Assembly (NCBI RefSeq): GCF_002128405.1
Contig: NZ_NETJ01000002.1
Location: 434,001-498,000, forward strand
DNA from: Gottfriedia solisilvae
GTDB taxonomy: Bacteria > Bacillota > Bacilli > Bacillales > Bacillaceae_G
Length of the DNA: 64,000 bases
Direction of reading: 5' to 3'
Part shown: piece by piece, positions 27,538 to 36,723 of the stretch
Position numbering within the stretch: position 1 is the first letter of the stretch
Layout: every line of letters starts with the position of its first letter
Position numbers and translations under genes: made by a program
The notes under the pieces: model-generated
The model's input: the letters and a program-made list of their open reading frames with translations, nothing else
Databases searched by the model: none
Told to the model about the DNA's origin: nothing

Positions 27538-28035
27538 TTGTCAGTTTTTAAAAAAATAGTGATTGTTTTAGCTATAGTTATTTTATTAATTTTGATAGGA
27601 ATCAAACCTATTATGAAGCGAAACCCACCATTAGAAATTGGTACTATCGCTTGGCTTGAAAAGAAAAATGGAGTAGTTATTCAAGTAGGTAATAAAGGTT
27701 GGAAAAAAATTGATATTACAGAAGTATCAGTAAATACCAATGAACGTCCTTTAAATGTAAAAATTCAAGTAAATAATGCACTCAAACCATTGATTGTAAC
27801 AGATTCATTCATTAACAAAGAAGCGAAAAATTATGTATTTAAGAATATAAACTCAATAAGTATTGAACCTAATACGTCACCATCTTATATTTTAGAAAAA
27901 GAAAACAATGGTACTTTAACAGGAAAAGATAAGATTTATGGTATTAGTGTTTTACATGACGAATCAATAAATAAAATAATTATTAAATATCGTTATTTGA
28001 GTTTGCAATTTGAAAAAGAACTTTCTGTTAGATGA
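27538..28035 (+). CDS. Membrane-anchored protein of unknown function, cassette gene
   Basis: 165 residues from TTG at 27538 (after AGAGAGGGG). One N-terminal membrane segment (about 8-22), then a beta-rich extracytoplasmic part (about 25-165). No family recognised. It ends 25 bp before J3. Confidence 0.65.
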   Translation: MSVFKKIVIVLAIVILLILIGIKPIMKRNPPLEIGTIAWLEKKNGVVIQVGNKGWKKIDITEVSVNTNERPLNVKIQVNNALKPLIVTDSFINKEAKNYVFKNINSISIEPNTSPSYILEKENNGTLTGKDKIYGISVLHDESINKIIIKYRYLSLQFEKELSVR

Positions 28036-28060
28036 TATAAAAATTTACATTTCCTAATGT

Positions 28061-28120
28061 AACTAACTGGCGCGTTAGTTACATAACAGTTCGGCCGCCT
28101 TCGCAGTCTTCTTTGTTTTG
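28061..28120 (+). repeat. Cassette junction J3 (A, weak hairpin)
   Basis: Arm A 28061-28080 is the consensus. An imperfect GC-richer stem (CGGCCGCCTTCGCAGTC) follows; no clear arm B. Confidence 0.85.
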
Positions 28121-28238
28121 GAAGGAAGTTTAATATAACTATCGAACAGAGGTATAAATTTCCAGTGTTTATCATGTAATAAATTCTTTATGATTGAAAT
28201 ACTGAAAAGGTTAATTTTAAAATGGAGGAAAATCTGTA

Positions 28239-28520
28239 ATGATAAAAAGAAGTAAATTATATATTATAGGAATTTCTGCATTAATAATTCTATCAACATA
28301 TATCTCACCTAGTTTATCAATAAGAAGTTACATGTTTATAAAGGGACACCCTATTGTTGCCTTTAGCAAACTGGAATATATAGGTAATGATAAAATGTAT
28401 GGTAAGGGTTATTACTCTGAGGGTTGGGAAGATAGACTTACTGGAAGTGGCGTAAGTTACTTTTACGCTAAGAGATCAATTATTGGAATGTACTGGGTTT
28501 CTTCTGGTTCAGGTCCATAA
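28239..28520 (+). CDS. Exported or membrane-anchored small protein, cassette gene
   Basis: 93 residues with an N-terminal hydrophobic segment (about 7-25) and an aromatic-, Gly-rich C-terminal part. Unknown function. Start after TGGAGG. Confidence 0.65.
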   Translation: MIKRSKLYIIGISALIILSTYISPSLSIRSYMFIKGHPIVAFSKLEYIGNDKMYGKGYYSEGWEDRLTGSGVSYFYAKRSIIGMYWVSSGSGP

Positions 28521-28569
28521 TTAATGAATTAATCTAATATGTAAAAGAATATACTAAAGAATCCTATTT

Positions 28570-28589
28570 AACTAACGAGAGCATTAGTT
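28570..28589 (+). repeat. Cassette junction J4 (A only, GAGAGC variant)
   Basis: AACTAACGAGAGCATTAGTT; no hairpin with T-run, no arm B. The next gene starts 46 bp later. Confidence 0.85.
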
Positions 28590-28634
28590 ACACAAGAGAT
28601 ATATTTTTTGTAAAAGTTTGTAGGTGGTGGGAAG

Positions 28635-28865
28635 ATGACTTTAAAAGAGTTTATTGAATTCCAAGAAGGTATAGCAATTGGGGAAGAATACTCCTTTACA
28701 TATCAAAATGAAGAATATTGGGTAAGCCAAAATCCTGGAGCATATTATTTTACGAGAGTTAGGGATTCTTATACTCAGGAGTTTGAAACCTCTGAGGCTC
28801 TATTTAAAATTGGAAAAATCGAAGGAAGACTTCTTTCAGAAATTTATATGGATATTGAATGGTAA
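28635..28865 (+). CDS. Small cytoplasmic protein of unknown function, cassette gene
   Basis: 76 residues, acidic, no membrane segment. YTYQNEEYW-like and GAYYFTRVRDSY patches suggest a small beta-sheet protein. Start after TAGGTGGTGGG. No family recognised. Confidence 0.65.
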   Translation: MTLKEFIEFQEGIAIGEEYSFTYQNEEYWVSQNPGAYYFTRVRDSYTQEFETSEALFKIGKIEGRLLSEIYMDIEW

Positions 28866-28892
28866 TATACATCTTTAAATATAATCTTCTTC

Positions 28893-28972
28893 AACTAACT
28901 GGCGCGTTAGTTCAACATCGGTCGACTGCTTCGGTGGTTTTTTTTATTGCACAAAATGTCAGAAATAGAATG
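28893..28972 (+). repeat. Cassette junction J5 (A-hairpin-B)
   Basis: Arm A 28893-28912 consensus; hairpin around GACTGCTTCGGTGGTT and eight T; arm B degenerate (ACAAAATGTCAGAAATAG, from about 28951). Confidence 0.88.
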
Positions 28973-29005
28973 TAAAACTACATTACATCTAAAGGGGAGT
29001 CTAAT

Positions 29006-29497
29006 TTGAAAAATTGGATTGAGCTAAACGATAAAGAAAGAAGAAATGTATGGGATAATTTTGATAAAAAATTCAATTTTGAACCAAGTATGAAGAAGTT
29101 TCCTTCTTATAGCCCATCAAGACCTTTTATTACTTATGATATTTCCTCAATTTGGGGAGCAATTGATCATGAAGAATTATACTTTGATTTAGAAACAAAA
29201 TTTTTAGAATGTTTTAAGTTGTTAACTAAGCCAAATGAATATTTCTATGCTTTAGATTGGCAACATGATTGTTACTCGGTTAATGCATTTTTAGAATTTC
29301 CAAGAGATGAATTAAATAGATGGATAATCCCAGCAATCCCCGATGGAGATTATTATTTCTTTATTCAAGAAAATTTTAAATGGGGAGTCTTGACTCACCC
29401 TTGGGAACAGACAATTACTGTTTTTGGGAAAGAAATAATTGAGGTAATAAAAGATAACAAACCGAAAATTTTTCATACAGTTTTACGTGAAAAATAA
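29006..29497 (+). CDS. DUF2716-like protein
   Basis: 163 residues, TTG start after AGGGGAG. WIELNDKERRNVWDNFDKKF, PFITYDISSIW, FYALDWQHDCYSV and GDYYFFI match the usual layout of the DUF2716 family as I recall it. Function unknown; such proteins occur near polymorphic toxins and in accessory DNA. Confidence 0.7.
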   Translation: MKNWIELNDKERRNVWDNFDKKFNFEPSMKKFPSYSPSRPFITYDISSIWGAIDHEELYFDLETKFLECFKLLTKPNEYFYALDWQHDCYSVNAFLEFPRDELNRWIIPAIPDGDYYFFIQENFKWGVLTHPWEQTITVFGKEIIEVIKDNKPKIFHTVLREK

Positions 29498-29509
29498 GGG
29501 AAGTTATTC

Positions 29510-29586
29510 AACTAACGGATGCGTTAGTTCAATATGAGATCGAGTCGCAATTGCGGCTCTTTTTTTATTAACTGAGAGTTTAGTTG
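29510..29586 (+). repeat. Cassette junction J6 (A-hairpin-B, GGATGC variant)
   Basis: Arm A AACTAACGGATGCGTTAGTT at 29510-29529; hairpin GAGTCGCAATTGCGGCTC with T-run; arm B AACTGAGAGTTTAGTTG at 29570-29586. Confidence 0.88.
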
Positions 29587-29699
29587 TTGAAGGTTATAAG
29601 TATGAAAGAGGAGAATTAGTACTTATCCGATTAAGTAAGAAAGTCAAAATTCTCTTTATGCTTAAAAATAATGTCTCTATTTTTGAAAGGAAGTATGTT

Positions 29700-30941
29700 A
29701 TGAGTGAAGTAACGAGTACGATTTTAATAAATCAATCAAATCTAAGAACAAAAGATATTGAAAAAATTATAACTAAAAAAGGATTTATATTTCCTGTTAA
29801 CGATAAATGGACAGCAGTAGTTATCCAAAAAGGTTTGAAATTCAATAAAGAGTGTTGTGAGAAATTATCCTCCCATCTAAATAACACTGGCATTGTTTTT
29901 GAATATAACGCGGATTATTTCTGCCGAATAAGTGTATATATCAAAGGCGATATTAAAAGCTATTTTGAGGTTCATTTTGAAGAAGACGAAATTCTGTATA
30001 AAAATTTAGAAGAACTACGTGACTTAGCAACAAATCCAAAGAAATTGCAGTTGTTTTATCAAGCAATAGAACAAGAAGGATACTATGAAGCACTGGATTT
30101 ATTTAAAGAGGCATTTGAATTCAATAAAGTAGAATGGATTACATATGAATATTTAAATGAATGGTCAAGTGATGATTACTTAACTTGGCACATAGAGATG
30201 ATTAACCAGAAAAAAAGGAGAAAGAAAAGTTTAAGAGATTCAATTTATAGTGAGCTCAATGAATTGTTAGAAAGTAACGGATTTAAGTTAGATAGCGAAT
30301 CAGATGAGGAAAATGTGTCATATTCTAAAATGTACCGTAGTTTTATATATAAGCTAGTATTTAGAAAAGAAAATAAAAATCAATTATATCTAGGCGTGAG
30401 TATGCCATTTAGGAATGAAGAAATTAGTGATGAATTAAGGATTAAAAAAAATGTTTTATTAACATTAGAATATAAAAATCAAAAGGACTTGAAGACATTA
30501 CTAAATACTAAGGTAAAGGAATTTATCTTTCAGGCATATGAATTTATAAAAAAATACACGATAGATATACCAAAGGGTAGTTTATATGGAGAGAAATCGG
30601 ACCCACTTTTCAAGGCCGTTAATTTAAATAAAATATATGTAGATCATGAGATAGAGCAAGGTGGTCGTGCTGTTTTTGAAAATGACTTGTATAAAGTAAG
30701 CTTTTATCATAACAAAGGTCGAGCAAGTATTGCTAGAGTTTATATACTGAACAAAGAAAACAATGAAGAAGTTGAATTAACAGATTTAGTATATTGTAAC
30801 ACTCGATACTTTGGATATTCAGACATTAGATATGTGACTTTTTCCTTTAGTAATTTTATGCAATTTCAATCTATTTTAGAAAAAATCTTAAGTTTTTATC
30901 AACAATACATTAATGAAAAAGAATACATATTTAAAAGATGA
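29700..30941 (+). CDS. Large cassette protein of unknown function
   Basis: 413 residues from ATG 29700 (after GAAAGGAAG), the longest cassette product here. Soluble and charged. The middle (about 95-190) is helical and Glu/Lys rich, with a KKRRKK cluster near 180. No recognised motif. The frame is open upstream back to about 29590 without a start, perhaps reflecting a longer ancestor. Confidence 0.65.
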   Translation: MSEVTSTILINQSNLRTKDIEKIITKKGFIFPVNDKWTAVVIQKGLKFNKECCEKLSSHLNNTGIVFEYNADYFCRISVYIKGDIKSYFEVHFEEDEILYKNLEELRDLATNPKKLQLFYQAIEQEGYYEALDLFKEAFEFNKVEWITYEYLNEWSSDDYLTWHIEMINQKKRRKKSLRDSIYSELNELLESNGFKLDSESDEENVSYSKMYRSFIYKLVFRKENKNQLYLGVSMPFRNEEISDELRIKKNVLLTLEYKNQKDLKTLLNTKVKEFIFQAYEFIKKYTIDIPKGSLYGEKSDPLFKAVNLNKIYVDHEIEQGGRAVFENDLYKVSFYHNKGRASIARVYILNKENNEEVELTDLVYCNTRYFGYSDIRYVTFSFSNFMQFQSILEKILSFYQQYINEKEYIFKR

Positions 30942-30968
30942 CTATCTAATTATAAAATTAGCTTATAC

Positions 30969-31046
30969 AACTAACTGGCGCGTTAGTTGAACAACCACGA
31001 ACTGCTTCGGCAGTTCTTTTTTAATGCACTAAATGGCAGTTTAGTT
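30969..31046 (+). repeat. Cassette junction J7 (A-hairpin-B), best type example
   Basis: Arm A 30969-30988 consensus; hairpin GAACTG/CAGTTC (30999-31016) with T-run; arm B ACTAAATGGCAGTTTAGTT at 31028-31046. Confidence 0.92.
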
Positions 31047-31102
31047 CAATAAGAAATAAACAATTTTTATGAATAATTGTATAATTTATTTGAGGTGAAC
31101 TA

Positions 31103-31540
31103 ATGAAATATGAATATAAAATAGTAGACATATTTAATGATACATTAAATAATACGTGTTATTTTGTGCCTTATAGTGACACTGATTATGGCATAGTGCA
31201 AATGGATGTTATTTTAGAACTAAAATCACCATATTCTGAACAAGAGTTAGAAGAATATGCCATTAAAGCCTTAAATTTATGTCATACAGCTGAACCTAGT
31301 CAAGATTCGAAAACCCCATTACAAAAATTATTAAAAATAAAAAGTTATAAAAAATCTACTGAAAATATGAAATGTATCTCTTTTATTTGGAGAAAAAAAT
31401 CAGGTTATTTTATTGGAGTTATGGAAAGAGAAAAAGGTGGAGGTTACTCTCTTTTAGAAGAAATTCCTTTAGGTAAAAAATTAACTACTGAAGTTTTATC
31501 AAAAGGAATTGAAACAGGGTTCGAAAAGGCAACTGTTTAA
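31103..31540 (+). CDS. Cassette protein of unknown function (145 aa)
   Basis: Soluble; starts after TTGAGGTG. Contains YFVPYSDTDYGIVQMDV and a Gly-rich GGGYSLLEEIPLGK. No family recognised. Confidence 0.65.
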   Translation: MKYEYKIVDIFNDTLNNTCYFVPYSDTDYGIVQMDVILELKSPYSEQELEEYAIKALNLCHTAEPSQDSKTPLQKLLKIKSYKKSTENMKCISFIWRKKSGYFIGVMEREKGGGYSLLEEIPLGKKLTTEVLSKGIETGFEKATV

Positions 31541-31557
31541 ATTATAAGTCCTTATGT

Positions 31558-31610
31558 AACTAACTGGCGCGTTAGTTACATAAAATCAAGAGTCGCAGAT
31601 GCGACTTTTT
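31558..31610 (+). repeat. Cassette junction J8 (A-hairpin)
   Basis: Arm A consensus 31558-31577; perfect hairpin AGTCGC/GCGACT (31591-31606) with T-run; arm B not recognisable. Confidence 0.88.
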
Positions 31611-31724
31611 TAATTTTGATAAGGGTCGTTGTCCGATTAATGAATACTATAAAGGTATTTAATGAAGGTTGTAGAATAAAATTCATTAAAGAGATTCTAT
31701 TCACATTTAGTAAGGAGGGTTCAC

Positions 31725-32240
31725 TTGAATACCAATGAAAGTATTACATTTGCAGGGAAATTAACATTTGATGAATTTAAAAAATATAATTTCTATCATA
31801 CAAAACGTAAACTAGTTTATTCATTTTTAGTTGTTTTAATTTATCTCACTGTATGTTTTAAATTTATCTTTCCACAATTTAGATTAGTTGTCTTATTTAT
31901 TGTATGCGTGATCTTAGCAATATTAATAACTGCGTTATTTCGTTTTATTATTTACCTTCGTGTACGAAAAGAGTTTAAGAGTGATAATCTGATTAAAAAC
32001 GAGATTAATTTCGTCGCTGATAATGAGGGGATACATCAGAAAGTAAAAAGCTCAAATTTATGCATTGAATGGGATGACATTATTTCAGCTTTTGAAAATG
32101 AAGATTTGTTTAGGCTGTACATATCGAGAAACAAGGCGATAGTTATTCCTAAAAGATACTTTTGTTCTGAGGATGACGTAACTACATTCAAGAAACTTAT
32201 TAATGAAAAATTAGCTATAAAACAAGTAAGTTTATTATAG
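31725..32240 (+). CDS. YcxB-like membrane protein
   Basis: 171 residues, TTG start after AAGGAGGG. Two membrane segments (about 28-48 and 52-76) then a cytoplasmic domain with CIEWDDIISAFENEDLFRLYIS and AIVIPKRYF, the pattern of the YcxB-like C-terminal domain. Function unknown; relatives are found in toxin-immunity settings. Confidence 0.78.
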   Translation: MNTNESITFAGKLTFDEFKKYNFYHTKRKLVYSFLVVLIYLTVCFKFIFPQFRLVVLFIVCVILAILITALFRFIIYLRVRKEFKSDNLIKNEINFVADNEGIHQKVKSSNLCIEWDDIISAFENEDLFRLYISRNKAIVIPKRYFCSEDDVTTFKKLINEKLAIKQVSLL

Positions 32241-32260
32241 TTATAAAAAATTTGCTTATA

Positions 32261-32340
32261 TACTAACTGGCGCTTTAGTTGAATAACTGGAGTCACTTAT
32301 GTGGCTCTTTTTTTTATTAAAGTAGAAGGCAGTATAGTTC
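32261..32340 (+). repeat. Cassette junction J9 (A-hairpin-B)
   Basis: Arm A TACTAACTGGCGCTTTAGTT; hairpin GAGTCAC/GTGGCTC at about 32290-32307; arm B with GGCAGTATAGTT ending 32340. Confidence 0.88.
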
Positions 32341-32470
32341 AAAAAGAAAGTGCTATTTTTATGAAATGAAAGAATATAAAATTCTTCCAATTTACTGAAA
32401 ATTAAAAAATAGGTACACTAATAACATAGAATTCTTTAAGAATTAAATTGCAAAAGATAAAGGAGTTTGT

Positions 32471-33070
32471 ATGATTAATTACAAAGGCGCACCAATGATT
32501 GAAACAAAAAGACTTATTTTAAGGAAAATGGAAATGAATGATGCAAATAGAATGTTTGACGTCATATTCTCAGACCATCGCGTAATGGATAATTTAATCA
32601 AAGGACCACATAAAACGATTTCCGAAACAATCAATCGACTGACTGAAATTACTAAACAATATGTAAGCGATAAGTTTTGTTATTGGGGAATTGTCCTAAA
32701 GGAAAGTGGTGAATTAATCGGAACGATTGACCTTTATAATATCAATGAAGATACCGAAAATTGTGAGGTTGGATACGACATAGGTTTTAATTGGTGGAAT
32801 CAGGGTTATGGTACAGAAGCATTGCATGCAGTTGTTGAATTTGCATTCCGCTTTATGAATATTCATAAGATATCGGCTACACATGGTATCGATAACCCTG
32901 CATCAGGTAAAATTATGTTAAAAGTAGGGATGAAACGAGAAGGCATTATTAGAGATATGATTCGGAAAAATAATCAATACAAGGATTGTGGAATCTACGG
33001 CATTCTTCAACAGGAGTACTTAGAAATGAATTTGCCTAATCAAATATCAATATTAAACAAAATAGAATAA
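32471..33070 (+). CDS. RimJ/RimL-type GNAT acetyltransferase
   Basis: 199 residues. METKRL-like start (IETKRLILRKMEMNDANRMF), GYDIGFNWWNQGYGTEAL as acetyl-CoA motif and NPASGKIMLKVGMKREGIIRD are typical of the ribosomal-protein or small-molecule acetyltransferase group. Start after AAAGGAG. Confidence 0.9.
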   Translation: MINYKGAPMIETKRLILRKMEMNDANRMFDVIFSDHRVMDNLIKGPHKTISETINRLTEITKQYVSDKFCYWGIVLKESGELIGTIDLYNINEDTENCEVGYDIGFNWWNQGYGTEALHAVVEFAFRFMNIHKISATHGIDNPASGKIMLKVGMKREGIIRDMIRKNNQYKDCGIYGILQQEYLEMNLPNQISILNKIE

Positions 33071-33138
33071 ACGTCTATTCCACGAAATTTCCGTTTCAGG
33101 CGAAGTAGCAACTTAATACTATTGAGGAATTCTTATTG

Positions 33139-33190
33139 AACTAACTGGCGCGTTAGTTGAAGATATGAGCTGCTATGTTGCGGCTTTTTT
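33139..33190 (+). repeat. Cassette junction J10 (A-hairpin)
   Basis: Arm A consensus 33139-33158; hairpin AGCTGC/GCGGCT at 33168-33185 with T-run; no clear arm B. Confidence 0.88.
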
Positions 33191-33267
33191 TTATGAAGTT
33201 ATTGTAGCTTTAAAATAGAATATAAATATGGTTTATAAATCAAATAACATCACAAGGAGCAATTGAA

Positions 33268-33519
33268 ATGACACTAAGGGAAGTTGAACAAGAAGTAAAG
33301 AAACTAATAAAGGATATTAAATTGTATGATCTTCAAGCAATTATTGAAGAAAACAACGATAATCAACCTGAAGACGAGGATGGCTTTATTTATCATGTCA
33401 AAGTACATTTGTATGTTGACGGTAAATTACAAGAAAGTTATTATTTAGAAAGTCTTGAAGACGAATTTGTTGCAAAATTACGACTTAAACACGTACAGAG
33501 TAAAATTTCAAAATGGTGA
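33268..33519 (+). CDS. Cassette protein of unknown function (83 aa)
   Basis: Acidic soluble protein; start after AAGGAG. YHVKVHLYVDGKLQESYYLES suggests a beta hairpin. No family recognised. Confidence 0.65.
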   Translation: MTLREVEQEVKKLIKDIKLYDLQAIIEENNDNQPEDEDGFIYHVKVHLYVDGKLQESYYLESLEDEFVAKLRLKHVQSKISKW

Positions 33520-33574
33520 AAGAAACTTACTGAACTATATTTGTGGTTGTTTAGAAAAGTCAACCGATTTATGC

Positions 33575-33653
33575 AACTAACTGGCGCGTTAGTTCAATAA
33601 CATGATCGACTTTTTAGTCGGTTTTTTTATTGCGCTAAATGGCAGTATAGTTC
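33575..33653 (+). repeat. Cassette junction J11 (A-hairpin-B)
   Basis: Arm A consensus 33575-33594; hairpin CGACT/AGTCG; arm B CTAAATGGCAGTATAGTTC at 33635-33653. Confidence 0.9.
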
Positions 33654-33772
33654 AACTAGGATTTAAATGGAAACAAAGAAAAATGGTATATCCTCTAACA
33701 ATTAATTTTTTATTATAGTGTAATATAAAAATATATATAAGATATCAAAACCTTGTTTAAAGGAGAAATGTA

Positions 33773-34192
33773 ATGAGCCTTGCGACGTATCTTGGGTGTA
33801 ATTTTAATGTAGAAATAACGGACAAAGTAACTAATGAACCAATTGAAATTGGTTACATTTTTTCAGAAGAAAATAACAGAAGAGATGTTCAAAGTAAGCA
33901 CTTTTCTACTCAAAATGTTTATGAAATTGAATTACCGAATCCAATTTGGCAGATCAATCATTATCAAAAAAAGAACTATCCACGAAATTATAAAAAATCA
34001 CAAAGAGATTTTATTTCTTTATGTGACCTTCTAAAACAGTATCTTAAGCCAGGGGAGTATTGTGAAATCTATCCCTGCTGGCTAGGTGAAGAGCTTGAGC
34101 CAAATGAAAGTGAATGTACAATTCAATTAGACAATTATAATATCGATAAAATTACAATTTATGAAAAATGTCTAGTTAGAATAGAGAAATAG
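33773..34192 (+). CDS. Cassette protein of unknown function (139 aa)
   Basis: Soluble; start after AAAGGAG. Three Cys in the C-terminal half (EYCEIYPCW, SECTI). No family recognised. Confidence 0.65.
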   Translation: MSLATYLGCNFNVEITDKVTNEPIEIGYIFSEENNRRDVQSKHFSTQNVYEIELPNPIWQINHYQKKNYPRNYKKSQRDFISLCDLLKQYLKPGEYCEIYPCWLGEELEPNESECTIQLDNYNIDKITIYEKCLVRIEK

Positions 34193-34235
34193 TAAATAGC
34201 ACCAATTCTATATGGAACTACAAGTTTTCTTATTG

Positions 34236-34314
34236 AACTAACTGGCGCTTTAGTTAAATAAGATAACGAGTCGCAAATGCGACTTTTTTTTAATGAATTA
34301 AATGTCAGTTTATT
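34236..34314 (+). repeat. Cassette junction J12 (A-hairpin-B)
   Basis: Arm A AACTAACTGGCGCTTTAGTT; hairpin AGTCGC/GCGACT (34269-34284) with T-run; arm B AATTAAATGTCAGTTTATT. Confidence 0.88.
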
Positions 34315-34365
34315 TGAATAGATTAGTAAAATTAGTAGCAAAGAATGTCTTATGGGGTGGGTTAT

Positions 34366-34863
34366 ATGGAACAAGTAAGTTTCTCTGACAACAGTCTTTT
34401 TTTCGAAAAGGTAGAGAAAACTTTTCTCTTACACAAAAAGTTAATCAAGAAACTTTTACCAGAAGCTGATGTCCAGCACGTTGGAAGTACGGCTGTCCCT
34501 AATAGCCTTACAAAGGGTGATTTAGATATACAAGTTCGTGTTACTTCTGAACAATTCTCAATATCTGTTCAGACTCTTTCAGCCTTATATGAACTAAATG
34601 AAGGCAGTGTCAAAACTGACAGTTTTAGGGCATTTAAAGACGATTCAACTGATCCTCCAATAGGTGTACAATTAACAATAATAAACTCTGAATTTGATTT
34701 CTTTTGGAAATTCCGAGATGTCCTACTAATAAATGATAAATATCGAAAAGAATACGATGATTTAAAGAGGAATTTTGAAGGTAAAAAAATGCATGAATAC
34801 AGAGAAGCCAAAAATGAGTTTTTTCAAAGAATTATTGAAACTCCAGAGTTTAAAAAACTATGA
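34366..34863 (+). CDS. GrpB-family protein (nucleotidyltransferase-fold)
   Basis: 165 residues. VQHVGSTAVPNSLTKGDLDIQV is the GrpB/UPF0157 signature with a nucleotidyltransferase-like GS and DxD pattern. The ATG at 34366 follows GGGGTGGG. GrpB relatives are sometimes fused to dephospho-CoA kinase; the true role is unknown. Confidence 0.85.
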   Translation: MEQVSFSDNSLFFEKVEKTFLLHKKLIKKLLPEADVQHVGSTAVPNSLTKGDLDIQVRVTSEQFSISVQTLSALYELNEGSVKTDSFRAFKDDSTDPPIGVQLTIINSEFDFFWKFRDVLLINDKYRKEYDDLKRNFEGKKMHEYREAKNEFFQRIIETPEFKKL

Positions 34864-34872
34864 ACCTTATTG

Positions 34873-34892
34873 AACTAACTGGCGCGTTAGTT
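34873..34892 (+). repeat. Cassette junction J13 (A only)
   Basis: Consensus core, only 9 bp after the GrpB stop; no terminator or arm B, next gene 42 bp later. Confidence 0.9.
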
Positions 34893-34933
34893 GAAGGTCA
34901 TGAACAGTTAAAGTTGAGGGGTAATAAAGCTAA

Positions 34934-35242
34934 ATGAAAAAAATAAGACTATTATTAGAATATAAATGTTACCCATTGTGGATCTATGATGAAAATGGTG
35001 AACTCCTTGACAATGACTTAGTTGACGAGTTAAGAAGTGAAAAAGAGATAGTTGAAAAGCTTATGGAAATTCAAAGAGTGCATGACTCATTGTTTATAGA
35101 TGACTCTATAACCTTTGAGTATAAAGGCTTTGCTGAAGATTCAATAAGAGCATCATACATAGAGAAAATAGAAAACGTTCTAATTTTATTAAAGGAAAAA
35201 TTAGGAGAAAGATATATTATTGAAAATGATATTGCCATCTAG
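34934..35242 (+). CDS. Cassette protein of unknown function (102 aa)
   Basis: Soluble; start after TTGAGGGG at long spacing. Probably read through from the GrpB gene because J13 has no terminator. No family recognised. Confidence 0.6.
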   Translation: MKKIRLLLEYKCYPLWIYDENGELLDNDLVDELRSEKEIVEKLMEIQRVHDSLFIDDSITFEYKGFAEDSIRASYIEKIENVLILLKEKLGERYIIENDIAI

Positions 35243-35253
35243 AGTAGTAATGC

Positions 35254-35273
35254 AACTAAATGGCGCATTAGTT
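35254..35273 (+). repeat. Cassette junction J14 (A only, variant arms)
   Basis: AACTAAATGGCGCATTAGTT: centre TGGCGC kept, arms partly like arm B. No terminator. Confidence 0.88.
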
Positions 35274-35302
35274 CAATAGCATAATCTTAAGTATGGGGGA
35301 TG

Positions 35303-35689
35303 ATGAAGATACTATTTAGAGATGTTTGGAATCCTACTTCATTAGAAATAAGTGAATGGGCATATAGTAATGAGAAAATTCCTGATCAAGATTGGGAATT
35401 AGCTGTAAATAATTACGAAAACATACCAATGATTTGTACATTTATAGAAGATGAAAAATGTTGCCATACTGCATTTTTTCTTAGCAGCCTTTACGTTTTC
35501 ACAGGTGATATCGTAAGGTCAAATGACGTCAAAGAAATAGAAAAGCTTTCCGTTTTACTAAGTAAATTAGAGATGCGTGCTAAATCAGAAAAACTTAAAG
35601 ATTGGATCAAGCGTTCAAAGTATCTTTTACAACATCCAAAGAGCTATGATTATGCCTATTGGGGTCTTAGCTCAAAATATGTTTATTAA
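35303..35689 (+). CDS. Cassette protein of unknown function (128 aa)
   Basis: Soluble, Trp-rich (RDVWNPTSLEISEWAYS). Start ATG at 35303 after GGGGGATG; ATG 35300 equally possible. The stop overlaps junction J15. No family recognised. Confidence 0.62.
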   Translation: MKILFRDVWNPTSLEISEWAYSNEKIPDQDWELAVNNYENIPMICTFIEDEKCCHTAFFLSSLYVFTGDIVRSNDVKEIEKLSVLLSKLEMRAKSEKLKDWIKRSKYLLQHPKSYDYAYWGLSSKYVY

Positions 35690-35708
35690 ACTAACTGGCG
35701 CGTTAGTT
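35689..35708 (+). repeat. Cassette junction J15 (A only)
   Basis: Consensus core whose first base is the last base of the upstream stop codon; no terminator. Confidence 0.9.
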
Positions 35709-35735
35709 CTATAGCACGAAAGGAAAATAGCAAAA

Positions 35736-36083
35736 ATGAGTTTAGAATTCTGTATTTCAAATACAATTAATGGAGCAGCTTATGCTGATAGATACGTAGC
35801 TTTTGAAGATGAACTACACGATTACCTAATTAAAGAAGAGAAGTTTTATGTTAGACAAAAGATTAAAGAATTTAAAAGAATAGATTTGATTCTTGGACTA
35901 GACCCGTATGGAGATAAAATATTTAATGAACAAGAAATCATAGAATTGATAAAAATATGTGAATATATAACTAATAATTACAAGAAGGACTGTAATGATT
36001 TAAAAATTTTTTCGAAGGAATTAAAGGAACTTTGCCTAGATGCCTTAGAAACAGGGAAAAAAATTGTTGCAGCAGGAGATTAA
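35736..36083 (+). CDS. Cassette protein of unknown function (115 aa)
   Basis: Helical, Lys/Glu-rich soluble protein; start after AAAGGAAA. No core separates it from the next gene, so this cassette may carry two genes. No family recognised. Confidence 0.62.
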   Translation: MSLEFCISNTINGAAYADRYVAFEDELHDYLIKEEKFYVRQKIKEFKRIDLILGLDPYGDKIFNEQEIIELIKICEYITNNYKKDCNDLKIFSKELKELCLDALETGKKIVAAGD

Positions 36084-36249
36084 TAAACAAAATTAATTTT
36101 AATTGTGATATTTAAAAATATTAGATTTTACATAATAAGGAAAAGTAGCAATTGAACATGGCCTAAGTAATAATGTTTGAAAAATAAAGGTATTTTGTCC
36201 TTTCTGTCGAAATATGAAATATCATAAAACAGGGATGTGAAAAATACAA

Positions 36250-36723
36250 GTGAACTATAACGCAAAAGCAGTTTATGATTCCGCAAACAATTTTCTTGTT
36301 GCCTCTAATGCTTTGAATGAAAAATTATCAGAAACAAATGATATTGGCACTTATATTGCACCAATAATTGTGAACACCGCATTCAGTATTGAATTGTATT
36401 TAAAATGTATATATATGATTGAAAATGGCCAACCAATACAAGGTCACTTTCTTGATAAGCTATATCGTAAATTAAGCAAAGAAAGTAGAGAAATGATTGA
36501 GGCAATTTATGATATGCTAGTACCACAAAGTCCAACTGTAATGATTTTAAAGCAGAAAATACCTGATATGAAGACGGACTTGGATACTGTGTTAAAAGAC
36601 ATGAGTAGTGCTTTTATAAAATGGAGGTATAATTTCGAAGGCAGCATAACTGGTTTTCCGGCAAGTGGCCCAATAATTGATGCTTTAAAAGCTAGAATTA
36701 AAATCTTAAAACCAGAATGGTGA
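36250..36723 (+). CDS. HEPN-like helical protein
   Basis: 157 residues from GTG. IVNTAFSIELYLKCIYMIENG, GHFLDKLYRKLS and the spacing of helices resemble HEPN-type proteins, but the RxxxxH ribonuclease motif is not evident. Start weakly supported. It is followed by its own hairpin terminator rather than immediately by a core. Confidence 0.6.
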   Translation: MNYNAKAVYDSANNFLVASNALNEKLSETNDIGTYIAPIIVNTAFSIELYLKCIYMIENGQPIQGHFLDKLYRKLSKESREMIEAIYDMLVPQSPTVMILKQKIPDMKTDLDTVLKDMSSAFIKWRYNFEGSITGFPASGPIIDALKARIKILKPEW

